Assembly (NCBI GenBank): GCA_030765045.1 | Contig: CM060964.1 | Location: 317,570,128 to 317,634,127, forward strand | From: Tenodera sinensis | Lineage: Eukaryota > Arthropoda > Insecta > Mantodea > Mantidae | Length of the DNA: 64,000 nt | Direction of reading: 5' to 3' | The notes under the pieces: generated by a model | The model's database searches: none | What the model saw: only the letters and a program-made list of their open reading frames with translations | Told to the model about the DNA's origin: nothing | Position numbers and translations under genes: made by a program | Shown: piece after piece, positions 11,970-25,604 of the stretch | Layout: every line of letters begins with the position of its first letter | Numbering within the stretch: position 1 is the first letter of the stretch

Positions 11970-12720
11970 TTAGAAGACAGTACACGTTAAATGGAGCGCA
12001 GCGTTGCAACATGTACTAGTTGCGAATTTTTCTCCGCGAGCGACTCGAGGTGGCCGGAGTCCTGCACTTAGTCCTTCGATTGCTGCTTGACGGACACTTT
12101 TAACTTTGGTATCCCTGCATGCCTTTGTTACTGTATGACCTAAATTTACAAATGACTCGTCTGTATAAACAACTGATTTCCCCTGGTCCGTAAACCTTTT
12201 TACGTCTTTTAGATATTTATGTCGCCATCTGATGAAATCGATATCGTCTCTTTCTATTAATATGCACTTGTTACCCCTTCTTTCATATTCGAACCCCAAA
12301 TCATGTAAGAACCGACTAAGAGTGGCCCTTGAGAAATTTGGTAGGGTCTCATCACTGTTGACAAAAGTATATTCAGCATGGGTGGAATATTTGCAAACTG
12401 TAAAGAATGAACAATTCGCCGCACTACACCTTGCACTATTCAATCATATTGCGTTAACCTAGCGTTTTGTGTAGTCCCGCCCTTTTTGCTTTCTTTTTCG
12501 ATGGCGTTCTTAGAGGTCCTTTCATTAGTTCCTTTTTAATCATACACACTACTGCTTCTGAACACACGATAGCCTTAGCTATTTCTTTTACTACCTTACA
12601 CGCATTTTGCTTCAAAAATAATCTAACACATTCATAATTATTTGGCGTTGCTTACTTCTTAATTTACCAATATATCGTCTCTTCCTAGCTTCCCCCCTCC
12701 ATAACTACAAATATTTACAA
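11970..12720 (-). pseudogene. DDE transposase relic, N-terminal half
   Basis: Read on the minus strand, remnants of the DNA-binding region near 12700-12480 (KEIAKAIVCSEAVV, KGPLRTPSKKKAKR) precede a clean stretch: FSRATLSRFLHDLGFEYERR, IERDDIDFIRWRHKYLKDV and VVYTDESFVNLGHTVTKA, which includes the first catalytic Asp in YTDE. SVRQAAIEGLSAGLRPP follows. The rest of the catalytic domain is lost. This is an insect Tc1/mariner-type family; a more decayed relative is at 8770-9500. The open frame of about 157 codons is not a host gene. Confidence 0.85.
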
Positions 12721-13895
12721 AAATATTAAACAAACAACGGAATAACAGCTCACAGTTACACACACGGTTTCTTTCGAACTAATGTTAGTGCTGCTCCTTA
12801 TACTATCTTCTGTTCAGGCCTGGCGCGAGATTATGATGAATAGATGAATACCTTTTGTTTGCCTTAGTGGATAAAAGAAAGAGGTTACTGCCTTTTGGTT
12901 TATTTTAAAAACTTTCTCCAGCCTTCCTCAACATGTGTTCTCGCTGGTTCCCTGGTGTAAACTCAATAACAAAAAAGTTTCACACTGCGTAACTATTACA
13001 GTGCACATATATAAAATTTTCCGAAAACATTTAATTTAAAAAATTATAACACTTCACTGGGTAAACATAGAGAATTCAAAGTAGGCAGGTAGTAGCACTA
13101 TAGTTTACTCTACCTAAGAAAAAAATATAGATGCATTCTAGCAGTTAGTTTGTTAGTTAGTGCGTGATGAGTATAGAAACAGCAAATATCGGACTTCTAT
13201 TGAGGAAAAAAAAACGTTTTCTGAAGAAATTTGGGCCTATAGAAATGTATAATGACTCTGAAAAGGACATAACCTGATAGAGAAAAAAATTCTGCATAGG
13301 ATAATGTGTTCAAATCTGAAATTTATAACAAATGAATATTTATACCATGCTATTAGGAATCTGGCAACAGCGCGAGGTTAGAAAAGGACGCGGCTAATGG
13401 CAACTTGTAAGCGCTAGATAGAGACAGATATATCCCATTTAACTCCATACTCCGTCTTCTAAGAGTGGAACGCTATATAGAGGACGTTAAATAAAGTGTT
13501 TATATTTGAATGAATTTCGCCATTGTACCCATAGTGGTATCTTCTGTATCGGAGTACCTATCCATATTTAAAGGGCAGTGGAACGATAGGGAGTGCAGGA
13601 CAAGCTAAGCAAGTACATCCTCTACTTGCTATAGGTAACTAGTAGAGAAAGTAAAAATATCTAAGTAAAAATAGATCACCGAAAGAGTTGCTAGAGCAAA
13701 GACGGATGCCAACGAAGTTGAGTTTCTGTCCACATTCTGCCAAGAATATCAAGTAACGCTTGTAACAGCTGCTCTGCATCCTTGATAGAAATGATCAAGA
13801 TACCGGCACAAAAGATCACCTTTTGGTCGAGGTGCTAAGTTCCCCTCCGCAAGTTATCATTGAGTCATTGAGTCATCTTCCAAAGGTACAACAAT
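12721..13895. other. Intronic sequence, no recognisable content
   Basis: AT-rich; nothing recognised. CGCTATATAGAGGACG near 13470 is TATA-like but isolated. Confidence 0.45.
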
Positions 13896-13899
13896 AATT

Positions 13900-14215
13900 T
13901 GAACAAAATCTTCGTACCCTCACCATCTTTTAAAAGGGAAAATTCTCAATATTTTTCATTGGATTAAACAGTTTTGATTAAAATGCCACCTTTAATATAC
14001 GGCAAATAAAATGTATATTTGGAATTTATATGTGCATCTGGAATGTGTGAGACTACCTGTAAGATATTCTTCATTCAGGAGAAATTTTATAAATTATAGC
14101 AGACGCACAAAATAAAAAAGTATGTTAAAGTGCACAATTTATTAATTTATGCTAAATAACATTTTTGTGAAGTTAACCATTACCAAGCTGTTCCTTGTTA
14201 CTGGATTTAATTTTC
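13900..14215 (+). repeat. Family A repeat, degenerate internal fragment
   Basis: Weak match to the middle blocks: GTTTTGATTAAAATGCCACC, AAATAAAATGTATATTTGGA and GTGCACAATTTATTAATTTA, then a decayed AAGTTAACCATTACCAAGCT. Both ends are missing. Confidence 0.6.
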
Positions 14216-14399
14216 AACTACTTTTAACTATTCATCAACATATTAAAATACTTAATGAAAGTTTAATTCAATTAACAAGTAGACAGAAGAATAAAGTCAC
14301 TTATTGGGACTTATTACAAGAGAACGAGAAACTTTAAACTAACTACGAAGCGTAAAATGTTCAAAACTTGTGTTCCTCATTTTAAACCTAAAAACGTTT

Positions 14400-14935
14400 A
14401 CAAGTAACTAGCTGAAATATCCGGCGTTGCCCGTGTTTTGGTGAGTTTATCTCTGCAACTTTTAGACTTGGGTTGGATACTATAAAGAACACAAAATGAA
14501 TAAAAACACCGGAAAACACTATGCAAAAGCACTGTTGAACAACCCCAACTACTACAAGAACAAAAGCAAGTAGAGAAGGCTGTGTCAACCTAAGACGTTG
14601 CATTTCTATTTCAATCATATAGAAAATTGTAAATTCTTTGTAGAACAGGGAGTAGAGAAAGGAGGGTGATTGTGTTTCATAAAAGAAAAGTGAGCAAAGG
14701 TAACCGTGTGAACGTAATGCGTTGCAATTCTGTTTTAGTCATTGAATTATATGTATTATATGTTGAAGGGCAAATAGAGAACTACATGTGAATCTGTTAC
14801 ATGAAAGAAAAACGAGTAGAGAAAACCATGTGAATATAACACGTCGCAATTCTATTTCAATTATAGAAAAGTTGTGTGAATTGTATGTTGAAGGGCAAGT
14901 AGGGCAGGAAGGATATGTGAATGGGTGCATGGTTC
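14400..14935 (-). repeat. Family B tandem repeat (about 120-130 bp units)
   Basis: Diverged units each contain AGTAGAGAAA(A/G), a short GTG(T/A)GAA block, a TAA(T/C)(A/G)CGT(T/C)GCA core, TTCTATTTCAAT(C/T)AT and a TATGTTGAAGGGCAA spacer. The first unit (14480-14600) matches 41810-41940 in reverse, including the GCAAAAGCACTGTTGAACAA string. At 14410 there is a CCGGCGTTGCCCG string. Same family as 41290-41960. Confidence 0.8.
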
Positions 14936-14951
14936 CATTATTTCCATAATC

Positions 14952-15490
<539 letters not shown>

Positions 15491-15491
<1 letters not shown>

Positions 15492-15845
15492 TACCATTAC
15501 TATTATGGGAATAATTGTGAACTAAACATTATACTATTTCTTTTTATAACGATTAACGTTCCTTTTCACTACAGTAGCTTGCAGCTGTGTCAAATACGGA
15601 GGTTAACACTGTGGACATAATTTTAATGGGACTAGTACCATTAAAATACAATTTTATATAGCTATTTATAGAAATTAAACATATTTTCCTTAGCAAAATC
15701 CGGCAAGTGTGAAACGCTATAGCAATGTGTTTATAATAAACGCAATAACAAGGTTGCTAATAACACAAGCATTTTTGGGCGGCTTTCTTTAACAGGAAGA
15801 CCACCAACCTTGATTTTAAATGGCCTTATTTACTCCCTGAATCAT
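15491..15845. other. Intronic sequence, no recognisable content
   Basis: Nothing recognised. Confidence 0.4.
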
Positions 15846-15849
15846 TAAG

Positions 15850-16480
15850 AAAACTATATAGTTGCAGATTTGAGGCCATGTCTTCATACTCTCCCAGACA
15901 TCCCAGACATGTTCTCTCAGTGTCTATTTGGTGCGTTCTTGACATTGTACGCATTCCCAAGCCATTAACATCAACGTCCTCGATTATTGGATTAAGGTTC
16001 GTGTTTAAGCAGGTAGCGAGTAATGTGTCACCACAGAGAGTCTCCCATCCTTGTCTGTCAAAAACACTTTTTCGTAGACCATATTGTCACTTCCCAGAAG
16101 TCTTGACTTGCTGGCAGAGTTGGAGGTAGAAGGCCACGCGAGCTTCACTGTGCTCTTGCTTAAGGACAACCTTTCTCACAGGCTTGTCGGATACAAGCAG
16201 CACGAAGTCGTCGACCGACTGTCTCAGCGCAGAATAACTTCTCGCTATTCTTTTTGCTGGAATGAAAGAATTCTTATTGCAGACCTCTAGAATAACTCTG
16301 TCGTCCTCTTCCGCAATCTTTTTTGACCTTCCTTGCTTATGCTTTGTTTTAGGGTTTCTTCACCCTACTCCTGAAACCTTTTCTGCCCAACTGCTTGGCA
16401 TATTTGGGCCATTGTGCGGTCACATTCCTACAATGTGACCTCTGGTTACCCTACTTTTGTATGACATGGTGTAAGGAATT
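15850..16480 (-). pseudogene. Tc1-like transposase relic
   Basis: On the minus strand a chain of Tc1 family blocks can be followed: RTMAQICQAVGQ (start of the helix-turn-helix), KKIAEEDDRVILEVCNKNSF and IPAKRIARSYSALRQSVDD (second DNA-binding part), KVVLKQEHSEARVAF (the KPLL..HR.ARL.F block), WETLCGDTLLATCLNT (the W.RRTGE.YLP.CL block), then ENMSGMSGRV with KSATI (the IENMWDVLGRRV block) near 15880. In-frame stops and several deletions, including the catalytic middle, show it is dead. Confidence 0.78.
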
Positions 16481-17435
16481 TTGGTAGAGTGTGGGCTTCC
16501 AATACTGCCCATGTACATCGTTTAACATGTCCTACTCCTCAATAGATGATTGCCAATCTGTAGGCCAATACAAAGCAATGACACATTATGTTAAGGTCAC
16601 CGGATTTCAACCTAACAGTATAAAATAAACTATAAGACATTTAGCAAAGTTAGCGTGGTAACTTCTTTGGAGTAACGGTTAGAGTGCGGCTTATGAAATT
16701 AGGGTTCCGGATTCGGAGCTTTAATTGAATGTGTTTCATATTCTCCGAAGAATAAGGAAGAATTATAGACCATCATAAATGGCTTCTGTTTGAACGAAAG
16801 GGAATATTACGTTGTCTCCTTAATTTTCCTGGAAACAAGCACTATGGAGCCCAATTTGAAGATGTTGCTTCGAAACTCTTACTACACAAGAAGGTACATA
16901 AGTAGGAGGGGAAATTTGGGAACATCCCAAATATTGGATTCATGGGTTACCCTGCCTTCGTTGTAAATGGATTTAGTTCTGGAAAGGAGACACTGCTGTT
17001 TCTAGCGCATGAATTTCAAACACCTGAGCTAGCCTAAAAGCAGGTCTCCCGAGCGTCAAAGGCATTAACGTCAAAGTTCAGAGCTCGATACCACAGTAGC
17101 TGTTTGGTGCAGTGTCGGCTACTACATGCTCGTACCTACGTCAGTTTATACTTAAAAGTATTCTTCTATATTTGGAACCAATTGCTTGGCAGTGCCCTTC
17201 TGATTCATAATCTAAACTAGATGGCACAATATATTGACATTGAATCTTTAGTGTAACGTGTTTTATCACCTAGGTGATAATTGTGTGTGAGGAGTGTGGT
17301 TTATATTTGTATGTTCTGGGTACATTTTCATAATTTTGGGATGACTCAAGTTTCCTACAGTTTTCCTGGTCATTGGTAAATACATTAAGTCCTTATTTAC
17401 ATAATTAGGTACATTTTAGGTGTGTGTCTAAAACG
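16481..17435. other. Intronic sequence with a faint tRNA-like patch
   Basis: At 16660-16740, GGAGTAACGGTTAGAGTGCG and GGGTTCCGGATTCGG loosely resemble A and B boxes of a decayed SINE head. The rest holds nothing recognised. Confidence 0.35.
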
Positions 17436-17439
17436 TCTT

Positions 17440-18063
17440 GTAACTTATCTTATTTTAATTTATTTCATTTACATTTTCTATCGTTTGTTTCAATTGTTTA
17501 TCAATTTCATCCTTTGTTTTACTTTGTTCATTTGTTAGTTTTGTAACCAAGTCTTGTACACACGTTTCTAATCTGACACTTTCTATATACTAACTACTGG
17601 TATTTCTTTAGGTAGGTACATTATCAATTAAGTGTAAAATAACCTGTTTATATCTAATCTCTTCTATTGTATGTTTATGTCAGTAGCTTACTGGCTCTGC
17701 CTTATAGTAATTTCAGTAGCTAACTGACTTTGTTTCATGGATACATCAGCTGCTAACTGTCCCTGTTTTCAGTTATTTCAGTAGCTAGCTGTTATAGTTT
17801 TTCATTAATTATTCTAAGTAATTATTTTTGTTTTTCGGCTATCTATATTTGCTCATGCATTAGTTTATCCTGCACCTAATTGATTTCTCTAGCTAGCGGC
17901 TTTTATTACTTAGCTAGCCTATCTTGCTTTTCAGCTATTTCAAGTTTCATTTGCTTCAATAAACTGTAATAAGTGTTTCTTGATTAGCATTGTCTTTTTC
18001 TGCCCTATCCTCACTATTTGTACTCTCCATGAGATGCGTTTCCTTTTTATTTGCATTGCTCAT
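17440..18063 (-). pseudogene. gag-like coiled-coil relic of an LTR retrotransposon
   Basis: Minus-strand frames starting with an ATG at 18063 give MSNANKKETHLMESTNSEDR, then repeated EIAEKQDRLAK, REIN, QIAEKQK, LATEITENR and QLATEIT-like blocks, a heptad-like repeat typical of insect LTR-element Gag proteins with long coiled coils. A final EIDKQLKQTIENVNEIN block lies near 17460. Numerous frameshifts. A leader at 18240-18295 matches the leader of the relic at 45680-46790, so both are one family. Confidence 0.6.
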
Positions 18064-18295
18064 TTTCTTAATTTTTGCCTAAACATTTTGGCACTTATAA
18101 AGTATATGCAGTACTTAAAATAGTTACTGCAAGAATTAACTACTAGTATTTACAAAATTACACCTTTTTAAAACAATTTGACTGCTTCAAAGTTTTGTTT
18201 TGGCGCTTAAGTTTCTGAAGTTCACGAAATTAACTCATCTTCTTTCTTCCCTTCTTGCGCTATAGGTCCTTCGATGTCCTGGTGGGCGTAACTTT
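18064..18295 (-). mobile_element. Leader upstream of the gag-like relic
   Basis: The plus-strand string CCTTCTTGCGCTATAGGTCC then TTCGATGTCCTGGTGGGCG aligns with CTTTTCTTGCACCTGTATCC then AACGTCCTTGGGATGTCTGG at 46604-46650, in the same position relative to gag. Confidence 0.5.
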
Positions 18296-19970
18296 AAGAT
18301 GTTATAGACGAATTAGCAGATCTGGACTTTGAAGGTTTGTTTCTTTTCTTTTATTTATTCGTTTATTATTAACGATTGAATCTTTAAAATAAATGCAATA
18401 ATTTCTTGTCCTGTGAAACATATTCATTCTGATAACAATAAGCATCACGTTTCTGTAATTAACAAAAATTAAGAATACAGTAACATTAGTGTTTGTTTTT
18501 TCACAATAATTGTTCAAGTAATTTCACTTTTTTGTTTCTACAAACAAAATCTCACGAAACGATAATATTTACTCGCGTTTCTGGTGGTTGGAAATAATGT
18601 GACAGTAAGTTACGCTATTATTAATGCAATGTTGTTCATTAACTTCTTATTATCAATTTAAGTTCAAAGAATGTTTTCCTAGAATACGGTGAGTTACTAT
18701 TTGTATGCCTCGTGCAATATATAAACCCAGACACTTCTGTAACGAAATGCAATACTTCCACTACGCATATTATTTGGCGGAGGATCTATAACATACATCC
18801 GGAGCTTTTCCCAGTTAAATATAACTCTAACCCAAGGAAATCTTTTCAAACACACCAATATTAATTAATGTACTATGCTTCTTGTCATTCTTCTACATTG
18901 TTTAAACACATCCGCTGCGTATGAGCTTACCATAGCATCTATATCAAGCTTGTTGATGTTTCCCCTACTCTAACATGGTGCACCCATTGTTGGTGTCCCT
19001 GCATTGCTATTCACATTCAACAGTTTTATTTATACACTTAATATTATATTTTTTTACATTCTATTTTATTTACCACTACTTTTACCTTCTAAAATCTTTT
19101 CTTCTCGTTTTGTTTTACAATACAGATTTCTTTGGCTACTATATCTTTCTATTGCGAAATGACTGCTAATTAGGTAACTCTGCTGTTAATACTTCTTCAT
19201 TCTCCATGTTTTGGCCTTCATACCTATACAGTTAAAATGTTATTTTTTCTGGCAATTAATCTACGACAAACTGTCTCAATTTCCATATGTTAAATCACTG
19301 CATAATGTAACAAGTATGAGATACAATTTTGTCTGGGGATAAGAAGTTTTTAGACAGGCAATTTGAGTGTTTAGGAAAAGCAATTAGTAATAAATCAGAG
19401 TAGGTTAGATAATTCGGCGTTCAGGAATTCGGTCAACAGCTAATACATTAGCCCAAAGTTCAGTCAGATAGAATTCATTATGTTCAGAAATCAGATTGAA
19501 AGGGAAAATAATTATTAGAACTTGACAAGTGACAGAGTAACAGTTGTGTTTCAGATGTGAAAAGGAAGCTTAAGATTTGGCAACGCATAATATAGGAACG
19601 TGGTCATGAAATAGGCGGGACATGTTGATAAAAGAGGGTGTATTTCTAAAATTCGTGTCCTACTAACTTACAGTATCTGTTACTCTGTTACACAACTGTG
19701 ATCAATTATCAACAGTTCGTAGAGTCTAAAGGTCGCGCTTGAGTTATCATATATTTGGCGGTAGCCGAAAGGGGATTTTCCGCTTAACATTTCAGCAACT
19801 CACGGCAACTTACGCTTTTCATTGTTATTATGGAAACAACTATTCCTAAATTTCTTGATCCCATGCGAGGTAGCAGATATAATATTTCAGTAGTTAGAAT
19901 TTTTTGTGCTAAGATTTATAAACTCTTTAGCCTCAACCAGTCAGCAATTTGCTTCAAATATCTCATTTAT
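18296..19970. other. Intronic sequence, no recognisable content
   Basis: Strongly AT-rich. Open frames rich in Phe/Leu/Tyr reflect composition. Confidence 0.45.
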
Positions 19971-19974
19971 TGAA

Positions 19975-20085
19975 ATGAAATGAAAATAGCCCATAATGTC
20001 TCGTAAAGGGCAAAGGCCTCCTATCAAAAGGGAAAGCTCATTCATCCTAACGCGGTGAGCTACTCCACGTTAGGTGATCTCATTT
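19975..20085 (+). repeat. Possible SINE or element fragment
   Basis: AATGAAATGAAAATAGCCCA and GGGCAAAGGCCTCCTATC form a short, GC-richer patch vaguely resembling the start of 50454-50545 (AATGAATGAAATGGGTGAAA, CATAGGCCTTTAAG). The similarity is weak. Confidence 0.3.
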
Positions 20086-20509
20086 ATTAGCCACCATTAA
20101 ATTTATCAGCCAACCTAACCGGTGTTGTCTATTTTCACACCACCCACACATAGATCGCATAGTTCACCACTGTAGCACCAGACAGTAGATTCAGCAAAGA
20201 CGTAGATACTAGAGACGAAATCAAAAGTGTCGTACACAAGGGAGAGACATCAGTTTATCACACATATATTGCAGTATACTCTATTCTTGCAGTACACACT
20301 CATAAGGAACCATTGTCACATTGATGTTACAGATTGAGCGGAATGTCTGTTTTAGTGAAAGTAGCTCAAAAATAAAAATACTCATCTCTGGACTTCCTCT
20401 ACCATTGGCTGATGTTTGACAAATGAGTTACAAAGTAGAATGATTCCCTAATCAGATCTAATTCATCGCATCGATATTTAAAAACTCTTAACTTGTGACG
20501 TGGTGAAGT

Positions 20510-21766
20510 TGTCACTCTACTGGTGACGTGACGTCTGGAAGACACCTTATAGGTATGTGTTACTCCATAATTAATATTTATTGGTTTTTCAAGATTCTAA
20601 GCTTTTTATTTAATCAAGGCATCATTAGGCATTATTTTGATATACGGCAAGCATAAAAATTAGATTATTTTAAACGTTGAAAAGTTGAAGGACCCTCTTG
20701 TGTAAATAATTAGAAAATATGTTTACTTTACGTTTTCTTCTCCCTAAGAATTATGTATAAAGAGATTAACAAAAACCAGATATTGTCACATTCAACAACG
20801 TATGCCGATTATAAAAAAAGTAAAGTTTTTATATTTCAAACTGTTTTCAAAACTGGATAACCTTCCTATTGTGCTTTCTGCCCACAGTTTATACATATTT
20901 TTAGACGTCTTTGTAATCTGTATTTAGGATTGGCGAATTGCAAGCGTAACAGATGATTGCAAAGTTTCGTAGGGTATAATGAGACATTTCTCTGCAATTG
21001 CTGTTTGTTGCAGACGTATATGGAATATCTTTATCATTTAATTTGAAAACAGCAGAGAATGGAAATCTTCCAGCTCAAAATGAACATCTTGAGTATGGAA
21101 ATGACCACTGCATTGAAACTTTTGCTCCAAGTTATTGCATTTTATGATTATTTGTGCCATTTCAGGAAAACAAATAAAATCTGAAGCAGACTTGTAATTC
21201 CTTTGTTCAGTCATCCAAAAGGATTCAAAGCAAGCAAATGCATAGTACGGTAGCTCGGAGAGTGAACATATCTTCTAACAGACTCATTTTTCACATTTAT
21301 GGGTTCTAAAATACAAAAATAGCCTTTCCTGACTTAAGTTTCTGTTGATTCAGAGCATTTTCAAGCAGTTCAATAGAATCATGTTTACGGTTTCTGTGTA
21401 TCAGGTATATTTTCAATTACAATTTCGTTATTCAGTTTGCTTCCATCATCATTGGTATCTTCATTCAATCTTTTAAGCACTTGAATTTCAAAATCAGAAT
21501 CTCTGAGCATCATTCTGCTGGATGGAACAACACAATTCGACATTGTAAACAATGCTGCTTCTGACAGACAAAATCACGCAACTGATGACCTGACGCCTGT
21601 CAGACGTTGCGATTCCCTTGGATAGTAAACAACTAAAGCCTATTCACCGAAACTTACTGAAATACCTAGAGTAAGCAAATATCAGAAGCCAACTCTTGAT
21701 ATACAATGCGGGTAGCATTTCTTAACTTTCACGTCTGAGAGACGTCAGGCCACCAGTTGAGGGTTA
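20510..21766. mobile_element. piggyBac-like element, decayed, TTAA at right end
   Basis: The right end (21740-21766) reads ACGTCTGAGAGACGTCAGGC then CACCAGTTGAGGGTTAA. The left end (20517-20545) carries CTACTGGTGACGTGACGTCT then GGAAGACAC, the reverse-complement partner. The outer bases of the left end have lost TTAA. Both ends contain a GACGTCT..AGAC palindrome just inside the inverted repeat, as seen in other insect piggyBac families. Another forward-facing end-like segment (CAACTGATGACCTGACGCCT) lies at 21578. No transposase motif was identified inside. Confidence 0.6.
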
Positions 21767-21809
21767 AACGAGAGAACTTATAAACCAATTTTTCTTTCTT
21801 CGGTTTCAT

Positions 21810-22650
21810 GTTTACTTTCTCTACTACGCATAGCAGGTAGGGGAAGTATTGTATTCAACCCAATAACTCCATTTCGAGATTTCACCGGAAATGCATGTTT
21901 TGAGGCCCCCTGAATAGAAAGAAAAATATTTTTAGAAAAAAGTTGGTGTGTGTCTGACAGTGAACAACATTAACTCAAAAACAAAAAGTCGGTTAAAAAC
22001 CAAAGTTTGTATTTGAGTTTAATATACTTTAAGAATGCAACACGAAGGTTTTGAAGAACATTCCTCCACACTAAACTATCCTTTACATGGAAACTTTTTC
22101 GAAAATTTTTATTTTCCAAAAAATGGCTCTAACGAGTTTTATTAAAATGCCATATGTTTAAAATGTTTTATAGCAACTGAAATGCATATTTTGAATTTTC
22201 TGGCTATAGTCCATGCAGTCCTGTTTACTCATGTTGACTTTTGCATAACTGGTAAACCGTAAAACTTAGATAAAATTTTACCTTACAAAAAAATGTAGAT
22301 CTCGTTAAAACGCACGATTTATATGAATTGATCTTTTTGTGGAGTGAACCATTTCGGAGATATTCTTGTTATTTGTCATAATTTTGCAATACTTATAGAC
22401 CATTCTCAAATGGAAAGCCGTTATTCATTTTTATCTCTTGGTCATGCAAAGAACGAATTTCAAATTCAGCATATTGCGACTACTCTTAAAACATTTGACT
22501 ATCGCTTAAAGTCTACTGTATTTCCCTTGCGCCTGCAAGAAAATTAGCAATAAGATCTCAACTAACATGAAGTAGATAGAAGAATAAGTGTAAGAATAGT
22601 TTATACAAGAGCAGAGAAAATCGTGTGGGTACAACACATCAGATTTTTTC
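21810..22650 (+). repeat. Family A interspersed repeat, full-length copy
   Basis: Complete block order from CTACTACGCATAGCAGGTAG through GTTTTGAGGCCCCCTGAATA, a very short GTGTGTGTCTG core (21945), AACTCAAAAACAAAAAGTCG, GAACCATTTCGGAGATATTC to the ACAACACATCAGATTTTTTC tail. Its simple-sequence core is the shortest of the copies. Confidence 0.85.
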
Positions 22651-24868
22651 CTTTCCTTTCTTGGAGGTAACCATCAGCCTTGGTGAGGGGCAAGGTTTAT
22701 TATGCCGTCCCAGACAGTTGATCGTTGGGCGCAAGACAGACCTATATCAGTTGTTACTACATTAAGCATTATAATTTTTTTCAGGTGAATAGGAACCGTA
22801 TGGGAGAGAAAGTTGAGAGGCAGGTGCTTCTGTTCTGGATGTATTTTCACTATGAAATGTTATAGCTCAATCTGGGACCTCAATGTGATACTTTGCGAAC
22901 CATGTCGCGTTTCTGGTAAATTTTGGCCACTTGAATTGATTATCATGATGTTGCAAGATGAGGCGAATCGAGATCTATTAAGAAGTTAACTGATTTTGGA
23001 ACGAAGTTCGCAGCCGGCGATGATAGGCACAAAGTTGCAAAGTTGTGATTACGCTTGGGGCATGCTCAGATATTAGCGGCTTGTAACGAGAAGCGATGTG
23101 TTGAAAAGTTTTCGCTACGCTACACCGCTAATCGCGATGCTTATCGAATATGAGACAGGCTAGATCCCTCGAGGCCTGCCTGGTCGCATTAACGAGTTGA
23201 GAAAATCCGCTTCGCTATATCACGAAAACTCCGCAATGCTACTTAGCGTATGACTCTTGTGCTTTGAACACCAGAGCAGAGCAAAGTCACAATATACCTA
23301 CAAGGAATTAAATACTTATCAGAGGACTTCAAAATTCTGAAACGTTTTTCTAAATTTCTATTGGTTTTGGGTCGAGTAAATTAACATACTTTTACTATCT
23401 CTCCCACCTATAGTATATCCTAGAATTAGAGCGACATCACACTTAAGGGACCCTGGGATTGAAATTTGAATGTTCTATATTTTATAGGCATGAAATCAAT
23501 ACTTCGCACATTTAAAGGTGTTTGTTACAAACTACCACACAAAGTTCCAGTAAAATCTGTTTTTTAGTTTTGGGGAAAATTAATTATTCAGTTTATTCAC
23601 AATGCGAAAATACCTTAATATTCAAAGTATTCCACGTGCATCAAAAACTAATATCACAACAGTTAGATTATAATCTAACTTCTTATTACTATAATTACTT
23701 ATAAATTCTAATTGCTCAACAAATACTATCAATCTCTGGCAAGAAGAAAAATGTCTTTTAAAGTAATTTATTTCTTTTCTATTGAAAATGTTTTTTAACT
23801 TTTCTTGTGTATTTCTGTTTGAGAAGCTAAACCAATTTTCATATTTTGAAACCAAAAACTGAAATTGAAGTCACATAAATGGAGCACATGCTGGAAAATT
23901 TCCAGGGGTATAGCACAAAATTTAATTTATATGGAGCAGACAGTGTATTAAAAACGCAAAGTCAAGAAAAGCCAGTTTTTTTACACGTTGCATCTTGATC
24001 ATGAGTCAAATTACCTGTTTGTCACACCTTCTCTATTTTGCCTAGTAGTCCCTCTCCTCGGATTCATAGCTTAATCACTTGTTTCCACTGAATTTGATTG
24101 TTTTTGAGCCCTTTTTGGCCCGTTTTGTTCAAACACCGCCGCAAATTTAAGTATAAAAGGGGCGTTTAAATGTAGCGCATATGGTATTTAAAGCTGTGCT
24201 AGGACTTTAAAATTGCGGACTAAAAATTTCACTCCCAGCTGATGACTGAAGGTTTGGGAACATTTACGTGCATAAACCTAAAAATCGTCAATTTGATAGT
24301 TTTTGTCATTTTGCGGTCCCAGTTTTCCTTAAGGTGTTACAAGCGATAAACAACAACAAGTCAAACTGGTTTGGCAGGTCTCTTAGAAGATTGAGTGCAC
24401 TCCACGTGGATAATAAATTATACTACCTCTGCTCTATCTGAACCCGTGGGGATCGCTCCATGTTTGCGAACATCGTCAAGTGATTTGGTCACCCTTCGGG
24501 TCCCCTTTTCATTGCTCTCTCCTAGGGTCATATTAGAAGGGGAGGACTGGCCTGGTTTAAGAAGTACCTCTGTGATCTGTACTCGTATTCCTACCACTAC
24601 CAGTACTACTTCCGTCTACGTTTTACAAGGGATTGCCCAGAAGATAAGCATCCCAACTTTGACATTTGTAAGGAAGCGATAATTTATTCTGGCTGAGGCA
24701 AAAGGATACAATGTGTCTTTATTTTTCCACATTTTCAACCAGCAACACTGGCGCATTTGCATAATCGCTTCACAAACTGCAAGAGCTCCAGCATAAGCGG
24801 TGTGTTCTGGGCATTGGCAAGCTTGTGTATGGATACTGAAACATACTGTTAATGAATTTTTCCTTCTT
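22651..24868. other. Intronic sequence, no recognisable content
   Basis: Unrecognised. 22990-23290 and 24395-24610 are somewhat GC-richer and may be old SINE or transposon pieces, but no head, TIR or protein motif supports that. Confidence 0.4.
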
Positions 24869-24870
24869 TT

Positions 24871-25222
24871 TTTTAAACCCCGGCGCGACAGCCCATGAGG
24901 GGCCAAGGCCTACCGCCCAGCCACTGCGTCCCGCACCTCTGCCCACTACAGGCGTCATTGGTGAGGTGCAGTACTGGAGGGTGGGACGTGGTCAGCGCCC
25001 CGAGTCCTCCCGGCCAGTTATGCGGTCTTCGAGACCTGGGGCCGCTACTTCTCGATCAAGTAGCTCCTCAATTGGTCCCCTCGGGACCTAACGAGGCTGA
25101 GTGCACCCCGTGCCAGACCTCCCAGAGGGGATAAAATCCCCATGCTGGTACCGGGGATCGAACCCAGGTCCTCCACGCCAGAGGCAAGCGCGCTACCAAC
25201 TGCGCTACGGAGGCGGTCTTTT
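24871..25222 (-). mobile_element. tRNA-derived SINE (family S1), full-length
   Basis: On the minus strand it starts with a tRNA-like head: GACCGCCTCCGTAGCGCAGT (A box TAGCGCAGTTGG) and a perfect B box in CTGGGTTCGATCCCCGG. A body follows with GGGAGGTCTGGCACGGGGTG, GTGCACTCAGCCTCGTTAGG, a GAGGAGCTACTTGATCGAG hairpin-like part and the 3' end GGGCTGTCGCGCCGGGGTTT. About 350 bp. It is the reference copy for the pieces at 42345-42885, 48183-48337 and 50640-50745. Confidence 0.9.
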
Positions 25223-25604
25223 TCCTTCTTAATATCTTCATCAAATCAAGGAAGAAGTGAATTTTATTGGGCGCCAGATCCGGACAGTAAGGAGGGTGAT
25301 TACTTCAAATAGATGTAATGGATTTATAGCTATATTGTCCCGAATATCCCTATACCCGAATCTGTTCTTCCCGATTCCGTTTTCCGGAACTGGTTTTCAC
25401 GAATGAAGTATTTTCCCAAATGTACGTGATTGTATTTTTTCCAATTCCGTTCTCATTGCAGGTATCAAAATGTTCATTGATTTAAACATGAAAACGATGC
25501 TTACTTGCTTTCATAGTACACAGCAATGTTAATGTTGATGTATATACTTAGGACAAAGTATTTTTAGAAGAGTGCACATAGAGAATCTTCAAGAACAATA
25601 AAAT
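25223..25604. other. Intronic sequence, no recognisable content
   Basis: Nothing recognised between the SINE and the hAT-like element. Confidence 0.4.
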